Origin: a virus
Reading direction: 5' to 3' (one strand)
DNA length: 54,410 nucleotides
IMG/VR virus record: IMGVR_UViG_3300029266_000978
Coordinates: 1-54,410 of that record
Shown here: positions 17,253 through 27,900 of the stretch, one piece after another
Numbering within the stretch: the first letter of the stretch is position 1
How the letters are laid out: every line of letters starts with the position of its first letter
Translations under genes and position numbers: made by a program
Notes under the pieces: generated by a model
Told to the model about the DNA's origin: nothing
What the model saw: only the letters and a program-made list of their open reading frames with translations
Database searches by the model: none

Positions 17253-19682
17253 ATGGCTGAGTCAGTTGTAACAAGTTATTTTCCAAGCCAGATTGCTAGC
17301 GATGCGGAAAAAATGTCTATGGACTATGGAACTACTATTGGTAGAGCTATAGAACGTGAGTGGTTTAATAATGACAATGGTGGTGGTAGTAGGTTTAAAA
17401 GCAATCAAATTACATTTCACAATTTAAGATTATACGCAAGAGGAGAACAACCAATACAAAAATACAAAGATGAATTATCTATAAATGGAGATTTATCTTA
17501 TCTTAATTTAGACTGGAAACCAGTTCCAATTATACCCAAATTTGTGGATATAGTTGTTAATGGTATATCTGATAGATTATTTGACATAAGAGCTTATTCT
17601 CAAGATCCTTACGGAGTTGATAAAAGAACAAGGTATATGGAATCTCTTATTAGAGATATGCAAACAAAAGAACTTAATACTTTTGTTCAAGAAAATTTTG
17701 GTGTTAATTTATTTGAAAACAATCCAGAAACATTACCTAAAAACAAAGAAGAATTAGATTTACATATGCAGCTTACCTATAAGCAGCAAGTAGAAATTGC
17801 GGAAGAACAAGCAATACAGGTACTACTAGATGGTAACAAATATGACTTAACTAAAAGACGTTGTAATTATGATTTAACTACAATAGGTATTGGTGCAGTT
17901 AAAAATACTTTTACAAAAGCTGAAGGAGCTTTAATTGATTATGTAGATCCAGTAAATTTAATTTGGTCTTATACAGAATCACCTTATTTTGATGACATAT
18001 ATTATGTAGGAGAAGTAAGGTCTGTGCATTTAAATGAATTAAAAAAAGAATTTCCTGGATTAACTAATGATGAATTGCAATCAATTGCAGGTCAGTCAGT
18101 TAGTAACAATGGGTTTTATGATAGAACTATTAGCACTTCTAACCAGGACGATTCCAATACTGTTCAAGTCCTTTATTTTAATTATAAGACTTTTACAAAC
18201 GAAGTTTATAAAGTTAAAGAGACGGCAACAGGAGCTGCAAAGATAATACCTAAAACTGATGAATTTAATCCTCCGCCAGAAATGTATGAGGAGTATGGTA
18301 TTGAAAAATTATCTCAATCAATAGAAGTATTATATGAGGGAGTTAAAGTTGTAGGGGGCAGAATGCTTAAATGGGAGCTAGCTAAAAACATGATAAGACC
18401 TAAGAGTGATTACACTAAGGTTAAAATGAATTATAGTATTACAGCACCTAGAATGTATAAAGGTAGAATAGAATCTGTAGTAAGTCGTATAACAGGCTTT
18501 GCAGATATGATTCAACTTACACATTTAAAGCTACAACAAGTAATGTCAAGAATGGTGCCGGATGGTGTTTATCTTGATGCTGATGGTTTAGCTGAAGTTG
18601 ATTTAGGTAATGGTACAAATTACAATCCTCAGGAAGCTCTTAATATGTTTTTTCAAACAGGTTCTGTAATTGGTAGATCTATGACCCAAGACGGTGATAT
18701 GAATCCAGGCAAAGTACCTATTCAAGAAATACAAACCGGTGCAGGTGGTGGAAAAATGCAAGCATTAATTGGAAATTACAATTATTACATGCAAATGATT
18801 CGCGATGTAACTGGATTAAACGAAGCTAGAGATGGAAGTACTCCTGACGCAAGAGCTTTAGTGGGTGTTCAAAAAATGGCAGCAGCTAATTCAAATGTTG
18901 CAACAAGACATATATTAGACGGTAGTTTATTTTTAACGTCGGATTTATGCGAAGGGTTATCATTAAGAATATCCGATATTTTAGAATACTCTCCAACACG
19001 AGATGCTTTTATACATAAAATAGGTAATCAAAATGTAGCAGTTCTTGAAGAAATGAAAGACTTATATTTATACGACTTTGGTATCTTTATTGAATTACAA
19101 CCAGATGAAGAAGAAAGAGCTATATTGGAAAACAATATTCAAGCAGCTGTTCAAAGCGGATTAATAGATTTATCGGATGCCATTGATCTTAGAGAAGTAA
19201 GAAGTCTTAAACTTGCTAATCAATTGCTAAAAATAAGAAGAGTAGCTAAGCAAAAGCTGGATCAAGAAATGCAACAGCAAAACATCCAAGCTCAGGCTCA
19301 AGCCAATGCTCAAGCACAACAAGTGGCTGCTCAAGCAGAAGTTCAAAAAGGCCAAGCTTTAATACAACAAAAAATTGCATTAGTGCAAGCTCAAGCAGAA
19401 ATAGACAAACAAAAAATGATGCAAGAAGCTGCTTTGAAAAAAGAGTTAATGCAATTAGAGTTTGAAATGAACATGCAGCTTAAAGGTATTGAAGTTAGCG
19501 GGGTTAAAAGAGAAATTACGGAAAAAGAAGATAGAAAGGACGAAAGAACTAAACTACAAGCTTCTCAACAAAGTGAACTAATACAACAAAGACAAAACAA
19601 TTTGCCAGCTCAAAACTTTGAATCAAGTGGATTTGATACAATGGGCGGTGGTTTTAACTTAGGTTCGTCAGACCCTAGGTAA
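17253..19682 (+). CDS. Portal protein
   Basis: Forms the dodecameric DNA channel at the capsid vertex. 809 residues, four bases after terL. N-terminal motifs include YARGEQPIQKYKDEL and DWKPVPIIPKFVDIVVNGISDRLFD, typical of podovirus-type portals. A central stretch (SVVSRITGFADMIQLTHLKLQQVMSRM) and RDVTGLNEARDGSTPDARALVGVQKMA follow. The C-terminal 150 residues are a Gln/Ala-rich coiled coil (about 650-770), consistent with a long barrel extending into the capsid. It lies between terL and scaffold. Confidence 0.88.
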   Translation: MAESVVTSYFPSQIASDAEKMSMDYGTTIGRAIEREWFNNDNGGGSRFKSNQITFHNLRLYARGEQPIQKYKDELSINGDLSYLNLDWKPVPIIPKFVDIVVNGISDRLFDIRAYSQDPYGVDKRTRYMESLIRDMQTKELNTFVQENFGVNLFENNPETLPKNKEELDLHMQLTYKQQVEIAEEQAIQVLLDGNKYDLTKRRCNYDLTTIGIGAVKNTFTKAEGALIDYVDPVNLIWSYTESPYFDDIYYVGEVRSVHLNELKKEFPGLTNDELQSIAGQSVSNNGFYDRTISTSNQDDSNTVQVLYFNYKTFTNEVYKVKETATGAAKIIPKTDEFNPPPEMYEEYGIEKLSQSIEVLYEGVKVVGGRMLKWELAKNMIRPKSDYTKVKMNYSITAPRMYKGRIESVVSRITGFADMIQLTHLKLQQVMSRMVPDGVYLDADGLAEVDLGNGTNYNPQEALNMFFQTGSVIGRSMTQDGDMNPGKVPIQEIQTGAGGGKMQALIGNYNYYMQMIRDVTGLNEARDGSTPDARALVGVQKMAAANSNVATRHILDGSLFLTSDLCEGLSLRISDILEYSPTRDAFIHKIGNQNVAVLEEMKDLYLYDFGIFIELQPDEEERAILENNIQAAVQSGLIDLSDAIDLREVRSLKLANQLLKIRRVAKQKLDQEMQQQNIQAQAQANAQAQQVAAQAEVQKGQALIQQKIALVQAQAEIDKQKMMQEAALKKELMQLEFEMNMQLKGIEVSGVKREITEKEDRKDERTKLQASQQSELIQQRQNNLPAQNFESSGFDTMGGGFNLGSSDPR

Positions 19683-19713
19683 TAATAATAGTAATAATTA
19701 ATCATATTTTATC

Positions 19714-20880
19714 ATGTCAGAACAAACAGAAGAACAAGTACCTGCTGTTGAAGAAATCAAAGCAGAAGAATCAAAACCTATGTCGGTGGAAGATGGTGTC
19801 ATCAAAGTAGATTTAGGTCAACTAAACAAACTAAACGAAGATGCCAATACAAAGCAAGAAACAGCAGACGTGGTTGCAGATCAACCAACCGAGCCTGTAC
19901 AAAAAGTGGAAGAAGAAATACCACAACAACCAGACTCCGTTCAAGATGCTCCCCAATCAGTTATTGAAGAAATAACAGAAGAAGAAATAGAAGAAAAAGT
20001 AGAAACAATAGCAGAAGAAATTCAGCAAGCTGTTGTCGAACAAGATCTTGGAGTTCCATTACCTGAAAATATTCAGAAGGTTGTTGAGTTTATGGATGAA
20101 ACCGGCGGAAGCTTGGAAGATTACGTAAAACTAAATACAGATTATTCGTCTTTAAACGATAATCAATTATTAAGAGAATTCTACGAAAATACAAAACCTC
20201 ATTTAGATAGAGAAGAGATTGACTTTATAATGGAAGACAATTTTTCTTATGATGAAGAGGTTGATGAAGAAAGAGATATACGTAGAAAAAAATTAGCAAG
20301 AAAAGAAGAGCTAGCAAATGCTAAGAATCATCTAGACGGCTTAAAAAGTAAGTACTATAAAGAAATAAAAGCTGGAACTAATTTAGCTCCAGAAACAAAA
20401 AAAGCGGTAGAGTTTTTCAACCGTTATAATAATGAAAAACAAGAAGCAACCAAAGTAGCTGAACATCAAGTGTCTACGTTTAATGCTAAAACAGAAAAGC
20501 TTTTTTCCAATGATTTCAAAGGTTTTGATTTCAATGTTGGCGAAAAGAAATTTCGTTACAAAGTAAATAACGCAGACCAAGTAAGAGACACCCAAGGAGA
20601 TATCAATAATTTTGTCAAGAAGTTCTTGAACGATAAAAATGAAATGAATGACGCCGCGGGTTATCACAAGTCTCTATTTACAGCTATGAATCCAGATGCA
20701 ATTGCAAAACACTTTTATGAGCAAGGAAAAACCGATGCCATGAAAACAAGCGTAACTAATGCAAAGAATATTGATATGAGTCCGAGAGGGGTTCATGAAA
20801 ACGTCAAACATTCTACAGGAACTACGTTTAAGTCTATTACATCTAAAGGTTCTTCGAAGTTTGGAATAAAACAAAGATAA
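19714..20880 (+). CDS. Scaffolding protein candidate
   Basis: 388 residues between portal and major capsid, the standard scaffold position. The first third is very Glu-rich and Gln-rich and probably disordered (IEEITEEEIEEKVETIAEEIQQ). A central helical part has LREFYENTKPHLDREEIDFIMED, with Lys/Arg-rich helices further on; the C-terminus (FKSITSKGSSKFGIKQR) is basic, as scaffolds often are where they touch capsid protein. There is no protease motif. The role is inferred from position and composition. Confidence 0.65.
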   Translation: MSEQTEEQVPAVEEIKAEESKPMSVEDGVIKVDLGQLNKLNEDANTKQETADVVADQPTEPVQKVEEEIPQQPDSVQDAPQSVIEEITEEEIEEKVETIAEEIQQAVVEQDLGVPLPENIQKVVEFMDETGGSLEDYVKLNTDYSSLNDNQLLREFYENTKPHLDREEIDFIMEDNFSYDEEVDEERDIRRKKLARKEELANAKNHLDGLKSKYYKEIKAGTNLAPETKKAVEFFNRYNNEKQEATKVAEHQVSTFNAKTEKLFSNDFKGFDFNVGEKKFRYKVNNADQVRDTQGDINNFVKKFLNDKNEMNDAAGYHKSLFTAMNPDAIAKHFYEQGKTDAMKTSVTNAKNIDMSPRGVHENVKHSTGTTFKSITSKGSSKFGIKQR

Positions 20881-20901
20881 TAAAAATTTAAAATTAAAAT
20901 T

Positions 20902-22320
20902 ATGGCAGGATCATTTACAGGTAGTGTTGGCGCATTGGCGCATTTAACACCAAGACCTACACAATCGTTGTTTAACGACAACTACCTATCTCTAGCAGAT
21001 ATGGATTTTACACAACAATTTTTACCAGAAGTATATGAAAAAGAAGTAGAAAGATACGGAAACCGTACTATCTCTGGATTTTTACGTATGGTAGGAGCAG
21101 AAATGCCTATGGCTTCAGACAGAGTAGTATGGTCTGAGCAAGGTAGATTACACATTGCATATGACCCAGTTGTTATAACAGCTACAACTGTAGTTATTCC
21201 AGCAGGACCAGGTGCAGTATCACAAAATCTTATTGGACCTGGAGCTACTATCGTATGTTCTAGTGCTAACGGATTAGTAGTTGAAAAAGCTTATGTACAA
21301 AGTGTTGCAGTTGCATCAGGAGTTGCTACATTAACAGTAGCAGGTTACAAAGGAAATCTTACGGCTGTTGCAGCTAATGGAAAGATATTTGTATACGGTT
21401 CTGAATATGCAAAAGGAACTTCTAACGCAGGTACTTCAGTTGACGCTGCTTTCGAACAGTTTAGCAACAAACCTATTATCCTTAGAGATAAATACAATGT
21501 AAGTGGTTCTGATACTGCTCAAATTGGGTGGGTTGAAGTAACTACTGAAGCTGGAACTTCTGGATACTTATGGTATTTAAAGTCTGAGCATGAAGCTAGA
21601 ATTCGTTTTGAAGATCAATTAGAAATGGCTATGTTAGAAGCAGAAACTGCAACTAACCCTATTACTGCGGGTGCAGGTTTTGGTTCTGCAGGTACTATTA
21701 CAGGTTCTGATGGGCTTTTTGCTGCATTAGAAACTAGAGGACTAGTTTATTCTGATACTGATTTTGGAGGAGCAACTGGATTAGCTGATTTCGATACTAT
21801 TTTACAGGAGCTTGATAAGCAAGGAGCTATTGAAGAGAACATGATGTTCTTAGGAAGAGGTACTGCTTTAGCTATTGACAATATGTTAGCTGCTCAAAAT
21901 TCTTATGGAACTGGAGGAACTTCTTACGGAGTATTTAACAATTCAGAAGATATGGCACTTAACTTAGGGTTTAGTGGTTTCCGTAGAGGATCTTATGATT
22001 TCTACAAAACTGACTGGAAATACTTAAATGACGCTACTACTCGTGGATTAATTGATGATATTGACGGTGTAATGGTTCCAGCTGGAACGTCTACAGTATA
22101 TGACCAACAATTAGGACAGAACATTTCAAGACCATTCTTACATATTCGTTATAGAGCTTCTGAAGCTGACGATAGAAAGATGAAATCTTGGATCACTGGA
22201 TCTGTTGGTGGAAACTATACAAGCGACGAAGATGCAATGAACGTTCACTTTTTATCAGAAAGATGTTTATGTGTACAAGCAGCAAACAATTTTGTGTTGT
22301 TAAAGAAAATAGCAGCATAA
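20902..22320 (+). CDS. Major capsid protein
   Basis: 472 residues, downstream of portal and scaffold. The N-terminal region MDFTQQFLPEVYEKEVERYGNRTISGFLRMVGAEMPM leads into SDRVVWSEQGR, a pattern of Bacteroidetes-phage major capsid proteins with presumed HK97 fold. An Ala/Val/Gly-rich beta segment at about 90-170 looks like an inserted surface domain. The C-terminal part has GSYDFYKTDWKYLND and SERCLCVQAANNFVLLKK. Its leader is very A-rich, and a stable hairpin follows the stop, both consistent with high expression. Confidence 0.85.
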   Translation: MAGSFTGSVGALAHLTPRPTQSLFNDNYLSLADMDFTQQFLPEVYEKEVERYGNRTISGFLRMVGAEMPMASDRVVWSEQGRLHIAYDPVVITATTVVIPAGPGAVSQNLIGPGATIVCSSANGLVVEKAYVQSVAVASGVATLTVAGYKGNLTAVAANGKIFVYGSEYAKGTSNAGTSVDAAFEQFSNKPIILRDKYNVSGSDTAQIGWVEVTTEAGTSGYLWYLKSEHEARIRFEDQLEMAMLEAETATNPITAGAGFGSAGTITGSDGLFAALETRGLVYSDTDFGGATGLADFDTILQELDKQGAIEENMMFLGRGTALAIDNMLAAQNSYGTGGTSYGVFNNSEDMALNLGFSGFRRGSYDFYKTDWKYLNDATTRGLIDDIDGVMVPAGTSTVYDQQLGQNISRPFLHIRYRASEADDRKMKSWITGSVGGNYTSDEDAMNVHFLSERCLCVQAANNFVLLKKIAA

Positions 22321-22336
22321 TTAATTAATGTAATTT

Positions 22337-22363
22337 TTACCCTCGTTGTATTTACGGGGGTAA
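22337..22363 (+). terminator. Hairpin after major capsid gene
   Basis: A nine-pair stem (TTACCCTCG with CGGGGGTAA, one G-U pair) encloses a nine-base loop, followed by a T-containing but interrupted tail (TCATTACTTTTAT). It could be a weak intrinsic terminator or an RNA-stabilising 3' end that keeps capsid mRNA abundant while allowing read-through. Confidence 0.55.
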
Positions 22364-22398
22364 TCATTACTTTTATAAATATTTAATCTTATTATATC

Positions 22399-23208
22399 AT
22401 GGCTAAACAAGCTACAGTAGCAAAACCAGTTGAGATTGCGACTCAACCAAAAGTAAGTAAACAAGTAAAACAGGAATTTGAATTTAAAGATAGAACATAC
22501 TTTTTAATAACAGGTAATTCTCCTTTAATATTTACATTACCGTGTAAGCATTCCTCTCGTAAACCTTTACTTTATTTCGATAAAGAATCAGGTTCACAAA
22601 GAGAAATTAGATATGCTACTAATCAAAAATCTATATTTGCAGACGAGCAAGTAGGTACATCAACCTTAGGCCGTATCATATTAAGAAATGGTTCAATTAG
22701 TGTTCCTAAAGAACAACAAAATTTACAAAAATTATTATCAATATATCATCCTTTAAAAGATCTTATTTATAAAGAACTTGATGAAGTAAAAGATTCTGAA
22801 AATCATTTAGATTGGATTGAATTAGAATTAGAAGCTTTAATTAAAGCTAAAAGTTTAGATATAGATCATGCTGAAGCAATTTTAAGATCAGAATATGGAG
22901 AAGGAGTTACAAAGCTTTCTTCTAGTGAACTTAAAAGAGACATAATGTTGTTTGCTAAAAAAAATCCAGTATTATTTTTAGATTTAGCTAATGATGATCA
23001 CATACAATTAAGAAATACTGGCGCTAAAGCGGTAGAGCAAGGATTCTTGCAATTATCTGGTGATCAAAGAACTTTTACGTATGGAGATGGTGGTAGAAAA
23101 TTAATGACAATACCTTTTGATGAGCATCCTTATTCTGCATTAGCTTCTTATTTTAAGACTGATGATGGAATGGAAGTTTACAAAGCAATATTAAAGAAAC
23201 TTAGATAA
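22399..23208 (+). CDS. Conserved marine-phage protein of unknown function
   Basis: 269 residues between capsid and connector genes. A disordered start is followed by FEFKDRTYFLITGNSPLIFTLP, then IRYATNQKSIFADEQVGTSTLGRIILRNGSISVPKEQQNLQKLLSIYHP. The FADEQ...I.F.dG.l.VpK....Lq.fL..HP pattern is one I recall from structural regions of several marine phages. The second half is helical (LDWIELELEALIKAKSLDIDHAEAILRSEYGEGVTKLSS). No catalytic motif was found. Position suggests a head-completion or accessory head protein. Confidence 0.55.
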   Translation: MAKQATVAKPVEIATQPKVSKQVKQEFEFKDRTYFLITGNSPLIFTLPCKHSSRKPLLYFDKESGSQREIRYATNQKSIFADEQVGTSTLGRIILRNGSISVPKEQQNLQKLLSIYHPLKDLIYKELDEVKDSENHLDWIELELEALIKAKSLDIDHAEAILRSEYGEGVTKLSSSELKRDIMLFAKKNPVLFLDLANDDHIQLRNTGAKAVEQGFLQLSGDQRTFTYGDGGRKLMTIPFDEHPYSALASYFKTDDGMEVYKAILKKLR

Positions 23209-23215
23209 GTTACTC

Positions 23216-23256
23216 TATAGTAGTTAGGCTGCTGTAGTAGTGGCCTAATTATTATA
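23216..23256 (+). other. Strong 14-pair hairpin before connector gene
   Basis: TATAGTAGTTAGGC (23216-23229) pairs with GCCTAATTATTATA (23243-23256) over 14 positions, two of them G-U, around a 13-base loop. The downstream side is A-rich, not T-rich, so it does not look like a plus-strand intrinsic terminator. An mRNA-processing or stability element separating head and connector expression is more likely. Confidence 0.55.
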
Positions 23257-23274
23257 ATAATAAAAAACATACAA

Positions 23275-24012
23275 ATGGCAATAAGCGTAAACACTGTTTA
23301 TCAAAGAGTGCTCGGAATACTTAACAAAGAGCAAAGAGGTTATGTAACCGCTCAGGAATTTAACTTATTCGCTAATCAAGCACAACAAGATATATTTGAA
23401 CAATATTTCTATGATATAAATCAATTTGGTAGGATACCAGGAAACAGTACAGAGTACTCAGACATGGTAACTTTACTTAACGAAAAAATTAATATATTTG
23501 AAACAGTTGCAGCTCCTACAAGGAATTCTGCAAACACTCATTTTATTCAACCACCCAATCTTTATAGATTAGGTACTGTAGTATATAAGAACTCCACAAC
23601 AAACTCGTTTGGAACAACTACAATAGAAAATGTAGAAGCAGAGCGTATAAACGCTAATGAATTCTTATATATAGATGCTTCTCCTTTTACAAAGCCAAAA
23701 AACATTAGACCTGTTTTTGTATCAAATACTTCAGGTATTAAAGTATACGGAAATACAGAGGTTATACTTCCTGCGGAAGTAGATTATTATTATATAAAAA
23801 CTCCTGCGGTTGTAAATTGGGGTTATAAAATAGTATTTAATGAACCTTTATATGATGCAACAACTTCAATAAATTTTGAATTGCATGAGTCAGATGAAGC
23901 AGACCTTGTTGTTAAAATATTAGAATTAGCTGGTATACTTATAAAAGATTTAAATCTTTATCAAGTATTTAATGCAGAAGAACAAGAAACAATTAGACAA
24001 GAAAAAGCATAA
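23275..24012 (+). CDS. Head-tail connector-type structural protein
   Basis: 245 residues. MAISVNTVYQRVLGILNKEQRGYVTAQEFNLFANQAQQDIFEQYFYDIN is a helical N-terminus of the type seen in small connector proteins downstream of the capsid gene in marine Bacteroidetes phages. Beta segments follow (LYRLGTVVYKN, VEADYYYIKTPAVVNWGY), then a helix LVVKILELAGILIKDLNLYQVF. It starts after the 14-pair hairpin and ends three bases before the next gene. Assigned by position and helical-bundle-plus-beta layout; it could equally be a tail tube A-type ring. Confidence 0.55.
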   Translation: MAISVNTVYQRVLGILNKEQRGYVTAQEFNLFANQAQQDIFEQYFYDINQFGRIPGNSTEYSDMVTLLNEKINIFETVAAPTRNSANTHFIQPPNLYRLGTVVYKNSTTNSFGTTTIENVEAERINANEFLYIDASPFTKPKNIRPVFVSNTSGIKVYGNTEVILPAEVDYYYIKTPAVVNWGYKIVFNEPLYDATTSINFELHESDEADLVVKILELAGILIKDLNLYQVFNAEEQETIRQEKA

Positions 24013-24015
24013 TAT

Positions 24016-24918
24016 ATGAGTTTAATAAATCAAACAGACGAACAATACTATTTAGGCCCTGACGGGGTATGGAATAGCTGGGATGAAGATTATGGCAATT
24101 ATCAATTTGTCAGTATAAAAGATATTATTAATAATTTTATTATATCATATACAGGTGAAGACAAGATCATTCCAAAAGTAAAAAGAACAGATGTTGCTTT
24201 TCATGCTCAACGCGGTATACAAGAATTTAGTTTCGATATACTACCTTCAGTGTTAAGTCAAGAGATTGAAATTGGACCTAACTTAAACTTTGTTTTGCCA
24301 AAAGATTATGTAAATTACGTAAAACTTACATGGACAGATAGTAATGGTATTGAAAGAGTTATATATCCTGCTATGAAAACAAGTAATCCTTTTCCTATAT
24401 TACAAGATGATAACTATGAATACTTATTTGACGAACAGGATCGTGAAATAGTTTCTGCGCAATCATCAGAAACACAAAAAAAGTTTCAAAGAAGTACACC
24501 TAATCAAAATTTAGATTTACCTACAAGAGAAATTGTAGCTATAAACCATTACGGGCAACGATACGGATTATCTCCAGAGCAAGCTCAAACAAATGGTGTA
24601 TTCTATATAGATCAACTACAAGGTATTATATTTTTTGATTCAAGTTTTGTCGGAAGAATAGTTACTTTAAAATATATATCAGACGGTGTACAAAAAGACG
24701 AGGATATGTCTGTACATAAATTTGCAGAAGATGCTTTATATAAATATATGGCTTACGCAATACTTTCGACAAGAACAAATGTTCCTGAGTATTTAGTTTC
24801 TAGATTTAAAAAAGAAAGAGGAGCTGCAAAAAGAACTGCTAAATTAAGATTATCTAATATTAAAATTGAAGAGATTACACAAGTAATGCGTAATAAATCT
24901 AAAATTATAAAACACTAA
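24016..24918 (+). CDS. Head-tail joining / ring protein
   Basis: 300 residues. VSIKDIINNFIISYTGEDKIIPKVKRTDVAFHAQRGIQEFSFDIL is a recurrent motif in marine phage connector-region proteins. FVLPKDYVNYVKLTW, GIIFFDSSFVGRIVTLKYISDG and a C-terminal helical part with VHKFAEDALYKYMAYAILSTR and a basic tail follow. This combination of helix bundle and beta barrel fits a ring between portal and tail stump. It is sandwiched tightly (three-base gaps) between two structural genes. Function by context. Confidence 0.6.
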   Translation: MSLINQTDEQYYLGPDGVWNSWDEDYGNYQFVSIKDIINNFIISYTGEDKIIPKVKRTDVAFHAQRGIQEFSFDILPSVLSQEIEIGPNLNFVLPKDYVNYVKLTWTDSNGIERVIYPAMKTSNPFPILQDDNYEYLFDEQDREIVSAQSSETQKKFQRSTPNQNLDLPTREIVAINHYGQRYGLSPEQAQTNGVFYIDQLQGIIFFDSSFVGRIVTLKYISDGVQKDEDMSVHKFAEDALYKYMAYAILSTRTNVPEYLVSRFKKERGAAKRTAKLRLSNIKIEEITQVMRNKSKIIKH

Positions 24919-24921
24919 CAT

Positions 24922-27900
24922 ATGCCAGAGTTTGTACATGTTTTCCAGGCCGGAAGAATGAACAAAGATCTTGACGAAAGACTTGTTCCTAACGGTGAAT
25001 ACCGAGATGCTTTAAATTTAGATTTAGCAAACTCAGAAAATGGTAATGTTGGTTCTTTACAGAACATAAAAGGCACACTTGAGCGTAGAGGTCAATTAGG
25101 GGGTCGTGAATGGTCCGGGTCTTATATAGATGCATTATCTAACCCGGTCTGCATTGGGTCCATTAGAAACGATGTTTCAGAAAAGATATATTGGTTTATA
25201 GCGTCTGATAGTATTAGTACAATTGCAGAATATAATCAAACAACAAAATCTATTGCTCCAGTAATAGTTGATACTTTAAATATACTTAAGTTTACAAAAG
25301 ATTATCTTATAACTGGTATAAATATAATTGAAGATTTTATATTTTGGACAGATGATCAAACAGAACCAAAAAAAATAAACATAAATAAGTTTAAGACTGG
25401 ATCTACTGATTTTCTTACGCATACTAAAATACCTAAATATATTTCTGATCAACAAACATATTTAGAAAATTTAAACGGCCAGCCTAATTTTACGGAAGCA
25501 GATATAACAGTTATTAAAATTTCACCGTTAGCCGCTCCTATAATTACCGCTAGCGCCAGTAAGCACGGACCCAATATACCTGGAACAGGATTGCTGCCTG
25601 TTAGCACAACAATGGCAGTACCGGCTACTATTAATTTTACTTATGTAGAAAATGTTTCACTTGATCCTTTAAGCAGAGTTCCTTTAGATACTTATGGTCA
25701 ATACTTAGTTAATATAGCTAACTCGCCAACTTTTTATGCTGCATCGTCTATACCAAACTGGAATGGCGAAATAACATTTGTAGTTAATACAATACCTACA
25801 GCATGGGTTGCAAGTGATATCATTGAGTTAGAAGCGGATTTTACTACAGAGTTTTTTACAAATTACAAGTACACTATAAGCCTTAAGCTTACTGCTGTAA
25901 ATAATACAACAATAACAGGCCAAATACAAGCCATTTCTAATGACATTTTAACTTTTAGAAATTCAAATGAAAATATAATAGTTTATAGCTGGGACGCTAT
26001 ATTAGTAGAAGAAGCTCCTATGTTCGAATATGTTTTTCCTAGATTTGCATATAGATGGAAGTTTATTGATAATGAATATTCTTGTTTTTCACCTTTTTCA
26101 GAAGTTGCTTTTGTTGGCGGCAAGTTTGAATATTTATCTTCTGATGGATTTAACGAAGGTATGACTAATAATATTAGGCTTCTTGAAATAGGCAACTTAG
26201 CTTGGGATAGTCAAGAAGTTGTAGAATTAGATATTTTATTTAAAGAAAGCAATACTCAGGCAGTATATAGGGTAGAAACTTTAAAAAGATCTGACTTTGC
26301 CGTATTGCCTAGTACTTTTCAAGTTGAAACAGAACTTATAGGAGCTGTAGTTGAAGCTAATCAAATATTGAGACCCTGGGATAATGTACCAAGAGCGGCT
26401 AAAAGCCAGGAAATTATAGGTAATAGAATCGTTTACGGTAATTATTTACAAAATTACGATGTAGGAACTACTACTTTAAATTTAACAAACACCCCTACTA
26501 ATCATCCCGCGATTGCAGATCCTACTAAAATACAATTTCCTTTTCCTTCAGTTAAATCTATAAGAACTTACCAAGCTGGTGTAGTTTATATAGATGCTTA
26601 TGGCAGAGAAACTCCTGTATTTACAAGTAAGCAGGGTAGTATTAAAATAGATGTAGTTGATTCTAATAAAACAAACAAGTTAACAATATCGCCATCAAAT
26701 GTAGCCCCTTCGTTTGCTACTCATTATAAATTTTTTATAAAAGAAATATCAACCGAATATTACAATTTAGCTTTAGATAGATTTTATGAAGCGGAAGACG
26801 GTAATGTTTGGTTATCTTTTCCATCTTCAGAAAGAAACAAAGTTGATGAAGAAACATATCTTATATTAAAAAAGCAACACGATACAAACAAACAGGTTTT
26901 AGGTTTAAATAGGTACAAGATAATTTCTATTGAAGCAGAAGCTCCTGAATTTATATCTACTTTTGATACGGTAATTACATCAAGCATAGTAGAGCAAAAA
27001 ACTACAGTTGAAGTTGGATTTCTTTCTTTAAATTTTGAAGGACCCACATCTGATATAAATTTAGACTTTGGAGCGTCGTTAAACGGTAACAAAGTAAGAT
27101 TTACTTCAGGAGCAAGTGTTTCTGATATATATGATGTAGCTGTTTCAAGAACTTCTAATCCTAATGGAGCTCAAACTAAAATTGATTATAATTTAGTGTT
27201 AGATAGAGCATTAGGCCCTGATGCTGCTTTTTTAGCAAATATAGCTGTTGGAGCAGATTATACTGTAACAATACTTGAAGACGAAGTAAAAAACAAGCCT
27301 GAATTTGCTGGTAGATTTTTTGCTAAAGTACAAAGAAATTTTGCTTTTGATACAAATGTTATAGCTTCGTTTGCGGCTATGCCTGTGCAGTATTCAATAC
27401 TGGATGAATTTGTAGCTGATAGAGGAAGAAATTATAATAATAATGCTGGTCTTCCAGATAGTTTTTTATATGCGGACGTTGGTGCTAGAAGTACAGTACC
27501 TGGCTGTGGTAATCACGCTCCCGCTTTAAAAGTGCTTGGATGGAATGGAGGAATAGGTCATTCTATTACTAATACAAATTATTCTCCAGACGCTAATAAG
27601 CTTGGTAATTTTCAGCCACCTACTAGAGGTTCAAGAAAATTTGGAGTAATATATGCTGGTGGAAAAGCCGGTGGTACAGGTGAATTTGTAAATCAAATGT
27701 TTGGGAGTTCTAGTGTTAGTCAATATGAAGGGGGAAATTGGGCCGCTTCAACAGCTACACCAGATGGATTTTTATCCCCTGGAGCAGCAATAAGGTTTCA
27801 AAATAAAGTTGATGGAGCTTATAGCCAAGTATATAATGTTGTAGTTGCTATATCGCAAAGATCCTATAGAGGTAGAAGAACAATTCAAGAATTCCTGGGT

